Positions 8,185-16,439 of a stretch of DNA of 57,292 bases are shown here, one piece after another. The position numbers were made by a program, and so were the translations under genes. Source of the DNA: JBKBYG01 sp046313435 (GTDB taxonomy: Bacteria; Pseudomonadota; Alphaproteobacteria; Rickettsiales; Arcanibacteraceae); assembly GCA_046313435.1 (NCBI GenBank), contig JBKBYG010000008.1, positions 1 through 57,292 of the forward strand. The letters run 5' to 3'. Each line of letters begins with the position of its first letter. Positions within the stretch are counted from its first letter, which is position 1. A model generated the notes under the pieces. It saw only the letters and a list, made by a program, of their open reading frames with translations. It was not told the DNA's origin and did not search any database.

Positions 8185-9171
8185 TTACTTTATTTCATAT
8201 AAACTAAAGCCTAAGAAAGCTTCGTTTTCTTCTTTTGCTTTAGCGTAGTCAACTAGTAAAATATCTTCAACTAATTTATCGCCGCTTGCTGAAGCATGTT
8301 TTAAATGAATATTATTGTCTTTAACATAAATAAAACCAACATGACCAATATTATGATCTGATTTTGTAATTTCTATTAATTTTGGATTATTCATAACAAG
8401 TGCAAAGATGTAAATCTTACCTTTAAGTTTTTCGATTAATTCATTTTTATGGCTTAAAAAATCATTAAAACTAATATATTTAACTGTAGAATCAACAGGG
8501 GTAAACTTTTCTAATTCATTTTTAAATTTATTTAAAAATTTAGTTTTATTTTCTTCTTTAACATATTTTGTTGCGTAGTTTTGAAGTTGATTTTCAAGTA
8601 AAGCTTTTTTATCAAGTTTCACAGTCTTAGTTTTAGCATAAGGTAGTTCTTCAGCTATGTTGCCAACAATGAAATTTGAATTACTTTTTATCCATTCGCT
8701 ATCTATAAAATGATTACGACCTGTATAAGAAAAATCATTAACAGCGAACATAATGCTACTTAGATTTTCACTTAAGCCTTTTGAAAATTCTTTATTAGAA
8801 ACAGGAACAGAATCAAATTTTGCCAATGCTAAAACAGTTTCTACATAACTTAAGCAATCAAAGCTCGAGATATCAAGTAACTTAAGTTTGTTACGATGCT
8901 TATCCCAAGTTATAAGTCTCTCACCAAGTTCAAAATTATACGGCTTTCCAAGAAAAAAATCTGATATTTTTAAAATTTTTTCATCAAATCCATCTTTTTG
9001 AGTTTTAGTAACTAATTTTCTTATTTCTGCAAGCTGTTTATATTCAATTTTAGGAGCTCTAGGGGCTTTAACTTTTGAGATTATAGGCTCTTCAGCAAAT
9101 GCATTTCCACTTAGAGTAATTAAAAGCAATGAAATAACAATATGTATGGTAGTTTTAAGTTTATTTATCAT
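8185..9171 (-). CDS. Exported DUF1460 protein (NlpC/P60-like amidase fold)
   Basis: A signal peptide (LKTTIHIVISLLLITLSGNAFA) precedes a 300-residue domain with the DUF1460 signature: SSFDCLSYVETVLALA, then the RNHFIDSEWIKSN block, and a C-terminal GHVGFIYVKDNNIHLKHAS. The Cys in FDCLSYVE and the His in the HVGF/KHAS region are the likely catalytic pair of an NlpC/P60-type cysteine peptidase or N-acetylmuramoyl-L-alanine-amidase-like enzyme acting on peptidoglycan in the periplasm. A Lys/Glu-rich insertion separates the two parts. Biochemical function is inferred from the family. A hairpin follows the gene at 8130..8172. Confidence 0.82.
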   Translation of the reverse strand: MINKLKTTIHIVISLLLITLSGNAFAEEPIISKVKAPRAPKIEYKQLAEIRKLVTKTQKDGFDEKILKISDFFLGKPYNFELGERLITWDKHRNKLKLLDISSFDCLSYVETVLALAKFDSVPVSNKEFSKGLSENLSSIMFAVNDFSYTGRNHFIDSEWIKSNSNFIVGNIAEELPYAKTKTVKLDKKALLENQLQNYATKYVKEENKTKFLNKFKNELEKFTPVDSTVKYISFNDFLSHKNELIEKLKGKIYIFALVMNNPKLIEITKSDHNIGHVGFIYVKDNNIHLKHASASGDKLVEDILLVDYAKAKEENEAFLGFSLYEIK

Positions 9172-9270
9172 GGTTTATTTTGCCCTGAATTATGTTAATA
9201 ATATTGTTAATTTTTATAATATATAGTATTATTAACTTCTATCAAGAAATAATTCAATATTTTATTCGTT

Positions 9271-9379
9271 GCAGCCATACGAATAATTAGGTGGCTGCCT
9301 TACAAATCTTCTCTTTAAAAGCTAATAAATTTTATTTATAAATTTCATTAAAAATCCTTGAGATCTTGAATTTTTAATG
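9271..9379 (+). promoter_or_regulatory. Two hairpins in the leader of rpmI-rplT
   Basis: Two perfect inverted repeats precede rpmI. GCAGCCA (9271..9277) pairs with TGGCTGC (9292..9298), and CATTAAAAAT (9346..9355) pairs with ATTTTTAATG (9370..9379). L20 represses its own operon by binding leader RNA in several bacteria, so a regulatory leader is plausible. The layout does not match a known leader I can name, and no promoter is clear. Confidence 0.35.
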
Positions 9380-9460
9380 TTATAAGCTTATCATACAATA
9401 AACAGTCTTGGCCTTGGCATGCCTCACTGTTTTTTACTAATTTTAAATTATGGAGCAAAA

Positions 9461-9661
9461 ATGCCAAAGATGAAAACCAAAAGTAGCGTTAAAAAACGCT
9501 TCAAGCTCACTGGTACCGGGAAAGTAAAAGCTACACAAGCTGGTAAACGCCATGGTATGGTAAAGAGATGCAAAAGACAACTTCGTGATCAACGTGGAAC
9601 TACTATTCTTTGTGATCAAGATGCTAGAATTGTTAAACAATTTATGCCTTATGGAGTATAG
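9461..9661 (+). CDS. rpmI: 50S ribosomal protein L35
   Basis: This small basic protein of the large ribosomal subunit has 66 residues and the family pattern MPKMKTKSSVKKRFKLTGTGKVK followed by a C-terminal basic stretch. The start at 9461 is preceded by TGGAGC, a good ribosome site, and gives the normal L35 length; the longer frame from 9419 would add 14 unrelated residues. rplT follows after 3 bases. No infC lies upstream, so the usual infC-rpmI-rplT operon is reduced here. Confidence 0.97.
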   Translation: MPKMKTKSSVKKRFKLTGTGKVKATQAGKRHGMVKRCKRQLRDQRGTTILCDQDARIVKQFMPYGV

Positions 9662-9664
9662 TTT

Positions 9665-10024
9665 ATGGCACGTGTAAAAGGTGGGGTTACTAGTAGAGCA
9701 AGACATAAAAAGATTTTAAAACTTGCTAAAGGTTATAGAGGAAGGTCTAAAAACTGTTTTCGTATAGCTGTTGAAAAGGTTGAAAAAGGCCTGCAATATG
9801 CATATCGTGACAGAAGAAATCGTAAAAGAAACTTCCGTAATTTATGGATTCAGCGTATAAATGCTGCTGTTCGTGAACATGGATTAGTATATTCGCAATT
9901 TATTAATGGTTTGAATAAAGCAGGGATAGAATTAGACCGTAAGGTTTTAGCGGATATTGCTGTGCGTGAACCAGATGCATTTAGAAATATTGTTGAACAA
10001 GCTAGATCAGTATTAGCTGCATAA
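9665..10024 (+). CDS. rplT: 50S ribosomal protein L20
   Basis: L20 is an early-assembly protein of the large subunit and in several bacteria represses its own operon. The 119-residue product matches the family throughout: MARVKGGVTSRARHKKILKLAKGYRGR at the start and the YRDRRNRKRNFRNLWIQRINAAVRE segment in the middle. It lies 3 bases after rpmI and ends before a strong terminator, so rpmI-rplT is a two-gene transcription unit. Confidence 0.98.
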   Translation: MARVKGGVTSRARHKKILKLAKGYRGRSKNCFRIAVEKVEKGLQYAYRDRRNRKRNFRNLWIQRINAAVREHGLVYSQFINGLNKAGIELDRKVLADIAVREPDAFRNIVEQARSVLAA

Positions 10025-10042
10025 ATCTACAATTTTTTGATT

Positions 10043-10077
10043 AAAAAAAGGCTGGGTAATATTGACCAGCCTTTTTT
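10043..10077 (+). terminator. Rho-independent terminator after rplT
   Basis: The arm AAAAAGGCTGG pairs with CCAGCCTTTTT across a 10-base loop and ends in a run of T, 19 bases after the rplT stop. The flanking A and T tracts let it work on both strands, which suits the convergent histone-like gene. Confidence 0.93.
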
Positions 10078-10081
10078 GTGA

Positions 10082-10118
10082 ACAACTATATTTTTTTACA
10101 AAATCAATATATAGTTGT
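10082..10118. repeat. 10-bp inverted repeat
   Basis: ACAACTATAT (10082..10091) and ATATAGTTGT (10109..10118) are perfect inverted copies around an A+T-rich loop. It lies between the rplT terminator and the palindromic element and may be a second, weak terminator for the convergent histone-like gene. Confidence 0.6.
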
Positions 10119-10206
10119 CTAAGTTGAAGTTCTAACGTTGGTGCTCGTCGTTCTCCTGCCATTTTTGTAGGCTTCGCTCCTTGCGCCTAGTATTAGATTC
10201 AACTTA
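10119..10206. repeat. Palindromic dispersed element, copy 1
   Basis: The ends TAAGTTGAA and TTCAACTTA are perfect inverted repeats. Moving inward TCTAA/TTAGA and GGTGC/GCGCC also pair (the last with one G-T), so the whole unit can fold as one long imperfect hairpin. The interior contains AGGCTTCGCTCCTT, which is more G+C-rich than its surroundings. The same interior recurs in the opposite orientation at 48484..48530. Size and behaviour resemble rickettsial palindromic elements, but I cannot name the family. Confidence 0.7.
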
Positions 10207-10217
10207 ACGCACTATAC

Positions 10218-10838
10218 TTATTTAGAAGCTTTCTTCTTGCTAGGTGATATAGCTGCTTTTTTTACAATTTTACTATTTTGGGATTTACCATTTTTTTCAA
10301 CAGTAGAAGCAAGAGTTAATAAATCTTTCATTATTGATATCAGACCCTTTTTGTTTAGTAAGACTTTATTGTCTGTAGCAATACCCGCAATAACAGAGGC
10401 GATTTGCTCAACTTGAGATTTTTTACTATCCATTTTTTGAACATAACTAGTAATTAATGCTTGATGGCTAATTAAAAATTCTGAAAATAATTTTGTAAAA
10501 TCATTAACTGTAGGGACCGCAAATAATTTACTTTTAATAGTTTTCTTCGCTACTTCAGCTTTTTTAGCTACAGCTTTTTTAGCCACAGCTTTTTTAGCTA
10601 CAGGCTTTTTAGCCACAAGTTTTTTAACTTCAGGTTTCTTAGCCACAGGCTTTTTAGCCACAGGCTTTTTAACCACAGGCTTTTTAGCCACAAGTTTTTT
10701 AACTTCAGGTTTCTTAGCCACAGGTTTTTTATCTTCAGGCTTTTTAGCTACAGACTTTTTAATTTCAGCTTTTTTAACTTTAGCGTTCTTTTCAGCGATA
10801 GAATTCTTAATAGCTTTAGATTTTTTATGGATAGTCAT
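10218..10838 (-). CDS. Lysine-rich histone-H1-like protein with pentapeptide repeats
   Basis: The 206-residue protein has two parts. Residues 22 to 93 carry a Lys-Lys pair at an exact five-residue period (fifteen pairs, mostly KKPVA, KKPEV, KKLVA), as in histone-H1-like bacterial DNA-binding proteins such as chlamydial HctB. Residues 105 to 180 form a non-repetitive, mostly helical region (VPTVNDFTKLFSEFLISHQ and onward), and the tail is basic again. Residues 37-61 and 62-86 are a 25-residue tandem duplication. A nucleoid or polyanion-binding role is inferred; a phasin-like origin for the C-terminal half is possible but unproven. A GGAG lies upstream of the ATG at 10838. Confidence 0.8.
   Translation of the reverse strand: MTIHKKSKAIKNSIAEKNAKVKKAEIKKSVAKKPEDKKPVAKKPEVKKLVAKKPVVKKPVAKKPVAKKPEVKKLVAKKPVAKKAVAKKAVAKKAEVAKKTIKSKLFAVPTVNDFTKLFSEFLISHQALITSYVQKMDSKKSQVEQIASVIAGIATDNKVLLNKKGLISIMKDLLTLASTVEKNGKSQNSKIVKKAAISPSKKKASK
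10542..10775 (-). repeat. 15-bp coding repeat with a 75-bp tandem duplication
   Basis: The lysine-rich region is a run of 15-bp units. On top of it, 10602..10649 and 10677..10724 are identical over 48 bases at a spacing of 75, marking a recent in-frame duplication of five units. Such tracts are prone to copy-number change without frameshift. Confidence 0.85.
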
Positions 10839-11150
10839 TTAATTATAAACTCCGTTTTTATATTAACATTATAATATTTCTTTGATTAAGATATTAAGCA
10901 ATAATATTTAAAAAATAGTTAATATTTTTACGGATACTGTTATATGCTTTGTAAAAGACCAAAAAATAATAAAAAAAAGTTTTTTTAACTTTATATTAAT
11001 ACAGATAGGTTGAGAATGCATTATGCAATAAGTCTAAATAATTTAAAGAAAATTATAAGCTTAATAATTTTAATTGTTGCTTATAATCTAAACAATCTTT
11101 TATATATATTAGTATAAATATTATAAGAATAAGAAAACGGAGTATTAATA
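10839..11150. promoter_or_regulatory. Divergent promoter region between the histone-like gene and clpP
   Basis: This 312-bp spacer is gene-free. A TATAAT at 11082..11087 is a candidate clpP -10 box with only a weak -35. Both outward genes share the leader string AAACGGAGT containing their ribosome site. I see no convincing sigma-32 promoter despite clpP being a typical heat-shock gene. Confidence 0.4.
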
Positions 11151-11819
11151 ATGAGCGATATCTTTGAAACATACATGAATTTAGTGCCAATGGTAGTAGA
11201 GCAGAGTAATCGTGGAGAAAGGGCATATGACATATTTTCTCGCTTACTAAAAGAAAGAATAATTTTTGTTACTGGGCCAATTGAAGATTCTATGGCTACA
11301 ATTATAGTAGCGCAGCTTTTATTTTTAGAAGCAGAAAACCCTGATAAAGATGTTTATATGTATATTAACTCTCCTGGAGGAGCAGTTACCGCAGGTTTAG
11401 CTATGTATGATACGATGCAATACATAAAGCCTAAAGTTGCAACTTTGTGTATTGGACAAGCAGCTTCGGCAGGTTCATTGCTGCTTATGGCAGGAGAACC
11501 AGGCATGAGATATTCTTTACCTAATTCAAGAGTTATGATACACCAGCCTTCAGGCGGTTTCAAAGGGCAAGCTACAGACATTGAAATTCATGCAAAAGAA
11601 ATTTTAACTTTAAAATCGAAATTGAATCAATTATATGTTAAGCATACAGGTCAGAAACTTCCTGTAATAGAAAGAAATATGGAAAGGGACAAATTTTTAA
11701 GTGCTCAAGAAGCGAAAGATTTTGGCTTAATTGATGAAATTATTGAAAAACGTTCAGAGACTAGATTTAATAAAATTGACTTAACTCCTGAGAAAATCAA
11801 TAAAAGTAGTAAAAAATAA
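11151..11819 (+). CDS. clpP: ATP-dependent Clp protease proteolytic subunit
   Basis: ClpP is the serine peptidase barrel that degrades proteins fed to it by ClpX or ClpA in the cytoplasm. The 222-residue protein has the oxyanion segment INSPGGAVTAGLAMYDTMQ, the nucleophile serine in GQAASAGSLLL, the catalytic histidine in MIHQPSGG and the aspartate near KDFGLID. A GGAG site precedes the ATG at 11151. clpX follows after about 110 bases, the usual pairing. The basic C-terminal extension (KINKSSKK) is slightly longer than in E. coli. Confidence 0.98.
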   Translation: MSDIFETYMNLVPMVVEQSNRGERAYDIFSRLLKERIIFVTGPIEDSMATIIVAQLLFLEAENPDKDVYMYINSPGGAVTAGLAMYDTMQYIKPKVATLCIGQAASAGSLLLMAGEPGMRYSLPNSRVMIHQPSGGFKGQATDIEIHAKEILTLKSKLNQLYVKHTGQKLPVIERNMERDKFLSAQEAKDFGLIDEIIEKRSETRFNKIDLTPEKINKSSKK

Positions 11820-11928
11820 AGCATTTTAACAAAAGAAGAATAAATTCCCTAATTGTAATTTTGACAATTGTAAATTAGTTTAAATATAATTATAAGTAGA
11901 TCTTTAAAAGAAATTAAGAGTAGAAAAA

Positions 11929-13185
11929 ATGAGTAAGTCGGAAAATACAGAGGGTAAAAATACTTTATATTGTTCTTTTTGTGGTAAAAGTCAACATGAA
12001 GTGCGCAAACTAATTGCTGGCCCTACTGTTTTTATTTGTGATGAATGTATTGAGCTTTGTTTAGATATAATTAAAGAAGAAAATAAATCATTTATCAATA
12101 AGGAAGAAGGTGAAATTCCGAAACCTAAGGAAATTGCAAAAGTTTTAGATGATTATGTAATTGGGCAAGAATATGCTAAGAAGGTTTTATCTGTAGCTGT
12201 TCATAATCATTATAAAAGATTAGCTAATATTGATAAAGGCACAGATATAGAAATTTCTAAAGCTAATATAATGTTAATTGGGCCTACAGGTAGTGGTAAA
12301 ACATTGCTTGCTCAAACATTAGCTCGTATATTAGATGTGCCTTTTACAATGGCAGATGCGACTAGTTTAACAGAAGCAGGCTATGTTGGAGAAGATGTAG
12401 AAAATATTATACTTAGACTTTTACAAGCAGCTGATTATAATGTAGAAAAAGCACAGCGTGGAATTGTATATATTGATGAAGTTGATAAAATATCGCGTAA
12501 AACTGAAAATCCTTCAATTACAAGGGATGTATCAGGCGAAGGAGTGCAACAAGCATTGCTTAAAATAATGGAAGGTACAGTTGCTTCTGTCCCTCCACAG
12601 GGTGGAAGAAAACATCCGCAACAAGATTTTCTGCAAGTAGATACTACAAATATTTTATTCATTTGTGGTGGTGCATTTACTGGCCTTGAAAAAATAATCA
12701 ATGCTCGCGGTAAGGAAACTTCAATAGGTTTTGGTGCAGAGGTGAAAAGCGAATTAAATTTCCGTATGGGAGAGGTTTTACGCAAAATTGAACCTGAAGA
12801 TCTTGTGAAATTTGGACTAATTCCAGAGTTTGTTGGTCGTTTACCTGTAGTAGCGACTTTAGAGGATTTAAATGAAGAGGCTTTAATTGAAATATTAGTA
12901 AGTCCTAAAAATGCTATTGTTAAGCAATATCAAAAGCTTTTTGACATGGAAAACTTTAAATTAACATTCACACCAGAAGCATTAAGTGCAATTGCAAAAA
13001 GAGCTATTAAAAGAAAAACAGGAGCAAGGGGGTTGAGAGCTATAATGGAATCAATATTACTAGAGTCAATGTTTAACTTGCCAGGTACAAAAGAACTTGA
13101 AGAAGTAGTTGTTAATGAAGAAGTGGTAGAGGGTAAAAGCGATCCATTATTATTCTATACTGAGAAAAAGAAGCGCAAATCTTAG
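11929..13185 (+). CDS. clpX: ATP-dependent Clp protease ATP-binding subunit ClpX
   Basis: ClpX is the AAA+ unfoldase partner of ClpP. The 418-residue product has the N-terminal zinc-binding domain (CSFC and CDEC, residues about 15 to 45), Walker A GPTGSGKT, the pore loop GYVG, Walker B IVYIDEVDKI, the ClpP-contacting IGF loop (TSIGFGAE) and the sensor-2 arginine in RKTGARGLRAIME. All functional elements are intact. It is probably cotranscribed with clpP, and the envelope run beginning with ftsW starts 69 bases downstream. Confidence 0.98.
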   Translation: MSKSENTEGKNTLYCSFCGKSQHEVRKLIAGPTVFICDECIELCLDIIKEENKSFINKEEGEIPKPKEIAKVLDDYVIGQEYAKKVLSVAVHNHYKRLANIDKGTDIEISKANIMLIGPTGSGKTLLAQTLARILDVPFTMADATSLTEAGYVGEDVENIILRLLQAADYNVEKAQRGIVYIDEVDKISRKTENPSITRDVSGEGVQQALLKIMEGTVASVPPQGGRKHPQQDFLQVDTTNILFICGGAFTGLEKIINARGKETSIGFGAEVKSELNFRMGEVLRKIEPEDLVKFGLIPEFVGRLPVVATLEDLNEEALIEILVSPKNAIVKQYQKLFDMENFKLTFTPEALSAIAKRAIKRKTGARGLRAIMESILLESMFNLPGTKELEEVVVNEEVVEGKSDPLLFYTEKKKRKS

Positions 13186-13254
13186 GCTGTAAAGTAAGTA
13201 TATAAATATGTATTTAAAATTATATTATTTTGCCAAAAATAATCTGGATATATA

Positions 13255-14412
13255 ATGAATTTTAATAGGCATAATAAAAATTTAATTTTTAATTGGTGGT
13301 GGAGCATAGATAGGTATATGCTTTCAGCAATAATGATTATTATTGCCTTTAGTGCAGTAATGGTTGCTACTGCAAGCCCTGCTATTGCGGATAGAATAGG
13401 TTTAGAATCATTTTATTTTATTAGAAGACAGCTTATATATTTACTTTTAGCAATCGGTATAATTTTTGTTATATCAAGCTTCTCTTTAGAAAATATAAGA
13501 CGATTAAGTATAATAAGTTTTTTAATATGTATATTTTTACTTATTATAGTGTTGTTTTCGGGTACCGAAATTAAAGGTGCAAGAAGATGGATACAATGTT
13601 TTGGATTATCAATTCAGCCTTCAGAATTTACTAAACCATTTTTTGCTGTATTGATTGGATGGGTTCTATCACAGAAACAGAAATCACAAGAATTCCCTAT
13701 ATTTAAAATATCCATTATCCTTTATTTAATAGTTGTGACATTGCTAATATTACAGCCGGATTTTGGTATGGTCGTAACAATTTCACTTGTATGGGGTGCG
13801 CAATTATTTCTTGCAGGCCTTCCATTATTTTGGATTTTTGCTGCAACTATAATAGCTATTTTTGGGGTTACAGGAGCGTATATATTTTTACCACATGTAA
13901 ATCAGAGAATAAATAATTTTATTGATCCAGCAGTAAGTGAAAATTACCAGATTAAAAAATCACTAGAAGCATTTAGTCATGGGGGATTATATGGCAGAGG
14001 TCCAGGTGAAGGTACAGTAAAACAAGTTTTACCTGATTCACATTGTGATTTTATTTTTGCAGTAATTGGAGAAGAGCTTGGAATTATTGTCTGTCTAATA
14101 GTTTTATTCTTATTTGCATTCATTGTTATTAGAGGGTTTTTTAGAATTCTGACTGAATCAGATTCTTTTATATTTCTCTCTACCTCTGGGTTATTAATGC
14201 AATTTGGAATGCAATCGGTAATAAATATGGGTGTAACTCTTAATCTTTTTCCTACTAAGGGTATGACACTACCTTTTGTAAGTTACGGTGGTTCATCAAT
14301 GCTTGCAATAGCTGTTGGTATAGGCATTATTTTAGCTATGACTAAGAAAAGAATAGAAGTTAATAAATTTAAATTAAACTTTAGAAAAAATATTAAATTC
14401 CAGTATAAATAG
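13255..14412 (+). CDS. ftsW: Peptidoglycan glycosyltransferase FtsW
   Basis: FtsW is the SEDS-family polymerase that makes septal peptidoglycan from lipid II at the inner membrane. The 385-residue protein has about ten hydrophobic segments and the family motifs IKGARRWI...QPSEFTKP, the GRGPGEGTVKQVLPDSHCDFIFAVIGEELG block and the C-terminal LPFVSYGGSSM. murG follows after 9 bases, as in the classical dcw cluster, which supports FtsW rather than RodA. murD, normally close by, lies at 44937. Confidence 0.94.
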   Translation: MNFNRHNKNLIFNWWWSIDRYMLSAIMIIIAFSAVMVATASPAIADRIGLESFYFIRRQLIYLLLAIGIIFVISSFSLENIRRLSIISFLICIFLLIIVLFSGTEIKGARRWIQCFGLSIQPSEFTKPFFAVLIGWVLSQKQKSQEFPIFKISIILYLIVVTLLILQPDFGMVVTISLVWGAQLFLAGLPLFWIFAATIIAIFGVTGAYIFLPHVNQRINNFIDPAVSENYQIKKSLEAFSHGGLYGRGPGEGTVKQVLPDSHCDFIFAVIGEELGIIVCLIVLFLFAFIVIRGFFRILTESDSFIFLSTSGLLMQFGMQSVINMGVTLNLFPTKGMTLPFVSYGGSSMLAIAVGIGIILAMTKKRIEVNKFKLNFRKNIKFQYK

Positions 14413-14421
14413 GGACATATT

Positions 14422-15513
14422 ATGGAAAAAGGAAATTTAATACTTGCAGCAGGAGGAACAGGTGGGCATATATTTCCAGCTCAAGCCTTAGCTGAAGAAT
14501 TAGCAAAAAAAAATTATACTCCAATACTTATAACAGATAAAAGATATTTAAGATATGCTAGCCAGAGTCAAAATCCTAAAAAGGAATTTATTACTGCTGG
14601 AACGCCATATGCAAGAGGCGCAAAAAAATTGTTATCTTTAAGTTTAATTTTAGGAGGGGTTATAAAATCAATCTTCCTTTTAAAAAAATATAAACCTAAA
14701 GCAGTAATAGGATTTGGAGGATATCCAGCTTTTCCAACTCTTTATGCAGCTAAATTACTTAAAATACCCATAATAATTCATGAACAAAACTCTGCTTTAG
14801 GCAGAGTAAATAAGTATTTTATTAAAATTGCAAAAGCCATAGCAATATCTTTCGAACCTACAGCAGGTTTAAACGACGTAGAAAAAGAGAAAGTTATATT
14901 AACTGGGAATCCAGTACGAAAAGCTATATTAGCTATAAGTAAAAATCCATATCCTGAAATTACAGATAGATTAAATATACTAGTGATTGGGGGAAGCCAA
15001 GGGGCCTCGATTTTTAGTGAAGTAGTACCTAATGCTTTAGCTAGTCTACCGCAGGAAATGCAGACAAAAATTAAAATTACTCAGCAATGCATTGTTGAAG
15101 ATATTGAAAAAGTTAGATCTATATATCAGAAAACTGATTTGGATGTAGAATTAGCAGCTTTTTTTAATGACATGCATTTAAAGCTTAAAGAAGCACATTT
15201 AGTAATTTCTAGGTCGGGAGCTTCTACGATTTCTGAATTGCAAGTTGCAGCAAGGCCGGCTATTATAGTTCCAATTCCTTATTCGTTTGATAATCATCAA
15301 ATGCATAATGCAAGGAGTTTTGTAGCAAATGAAACAGGATGGATTATTCCGCAAGATAACTTTACTCCTCAAAAATTAGCTGAAAAAATAAAAACCTTTG
15401 TATTAGATCCTCAAATTTTGAAAGAGTCTGCAAAAAAATTCAAAGCTAATGAAATATTAGCAGTAGAATCTTTACTTAATGTTATTGAAAATGTTATAAA
15501 TGATAAATCCTGA
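14422..15513 (+). CDS. murG: UDP-GlcNAc:lipid I N-acetylglucosamine transferase MurG
   Basis: MurG adds GlcNAc to lipid I on the inner face of the membrane, giving lipid II. The 363-residue product carries the family loops: AAGGTGGHIFPAQALAEEL at the N-terminus, GFGGYPAFPTLYAAKLL, HEQNSALGRVNK, and in the C-terminal domain IGGSQGASIFSE and the UDP-binding SRSGASTISEL. Length is normal. It is in the same operon as ftsW. A lipoprotein gene follows after 30 bases. Confidence 0.97.
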   Translation: MEKGNLILAAGGTGGHIFPAQALAEELAKKNYTPILITDKRYLRYASQSQNPKKEFITAGTPYARGAKKLLSLSLILGGVIKSIFLLKKYKPKAVIGFGGYPAFPTLYAAKLLKIPIIIHEQNSALGRVNKYFIKIAKAIAISFEPTAGLNDVEKEKVILTGNPVRKAILAISKNPYPEITDRLNILVIGGSQGASIFSEVVPNALASLPQEMQTKIKITQQCIVEDIEKVRSIYQKTDLDVELAAFFNDMHLKLKEAHLVISRSGASTISELQVAARPAIIVPIPYSFDNHQMHNARSFVANETGWIIPQDNFTPQKLAEKIKTFVLDPQILKESAKKFKANEILAVESLLNVIENVINDKS

Positions 15514-15543
15514 TTTAAACTTCGTTATTTAAGAATACATATT

Positions 15544-16431
15544 ATGAATATAAATAATTTTTTTTATTACACCAAATTGATTTTGATTGTTTCATCAATC
15601 TGTCTTACAGGGTGTAATAGTATTTCTCAATCGACAAAACAATTTAGTTCTTCATTTAGTAAATTAATTATATTTAAAAAACAAGTGACTGCACAAGAGA
15701 GAAGAATTCCTGATGGAAATAAAAAATATGTTAGTACTGCTAAAATTAATAAAAAATCTAATTATATTGTTCCAAAAAATTTAGAAAATAATTCTAGTAA
15801 TGTTGAAGAAAATAAGGAGCAGGTAAAAAAGAAAAAGCTTGGTTTGTTTAAACGAGATAAAGAAATTAAGCTTGAAACATCTAATCAGAATAAAGTTAAT
15901 GAGTTAGAAATTCCTAATAAAGAAATTGACTCTAAAGCTTTAGAAGGTAATTCTAATAAGAAAAAATTCAGCTTATCAAAAATTTTTAGAAAAAACCGTC
16001 CTATTTCTAATATTGATGAAAATTCGGATAATAATAAATCTGATAAGCGCTTTCCAGACTTACATTCTGTACCTGAAGTTTCAAATGAAAAAGATCCACA
16101 AATAAAACATGAAATGCAAGAAGAATTAAAGAACCTTCAAGAAGAGAGTAAAAAGCTTAAAAATGATGTCAAACCGGAGCCTTTAAATTCTCAATTAACA
16201 GAGACTAAGGATGTTCAAGTTTTAGATTCCTCTACAGATTTGAATAAATTTAATACCCAAGAAGATAATTTTCATGATCCTGTCCAACCTCAAATACTAA
16301 AGGAAATAGATGAGTCAGGATTTTACTCTAATCAAAAAAAGCCCGCTAGCAGCTATCTTTTAGACAATGTTAATAATAAGTCTGTCTCAAAAAAGGTAAA
16401 ATTACTTCCTAAATCGCGTTATAGTAAATAG
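15544..16431 (+). CDS. Putative lipoprotein, low-complexity, unknown function
   Basis: The N-terminus is a lipoprotein signal peptide with lipobox LTGC (modified Cys at residue 24), so the product should be membrane-anchored on the periplasmic side. The rest (to residue 295) is rich in Lys, Asn, Glu and Ser, probably disordered, with a short coiled-coil-like stretch (EMQEELKNLQEESKKLKND). Basic patches such as KKKKLGLFKRDKE recur. I recognise no domain. It lies between murG and glpX with spacers of 30 and 8 bases, so it is expressed with cell-wall genes, which hints at an envelope role. Confidence 0.75.
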   Translation: MNINNFFYYTKLILIVSSICLTGCNSISQSTKQFSSSFSKLIIFKKQVTAQERRIPDGNKKYVSTAKINKKSNYIVPKNLENNSSNVEENKEQVKKKKLGLFKRDKEIKLETSNQNKVNELEIPNKEIDSKALEGNSNKKKFSLSKIFRKNRPISNIDENSDNNKSDKRFPDLHSVPEVSNEKDPQIKHEMQEELKNLQEESKKLKNDVKPEPLNSQLTETKDVQVLDSSTDLNKFNTQEDNFHDPVQPQILKEIDESGFYSNQKKPASSYLLDNVNNKSVSKKVKLLPKSRYSK

Positions 16432-16439
16432 TTGTCAAA

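Noticed and set aside
10542..10775. Regular short repeats that could suggest a CRISPR array
   Set aside because: The 15-bp period lies wholly in frame within a lysine-rich coding sequence and there are no unique spacers.
10839..11150. Sigma-32 heat-shock promoter for clpP
   Set aside because: I could not find a CTTGAA-like and CCCAT-like pair at correct spacing.
12435..12785. 116-codon minus-strand ORF inside clpX
   Set aside because: It is an antisense shadow of a highly conserved gene, and its cysteine- and proline-rich product has no support.
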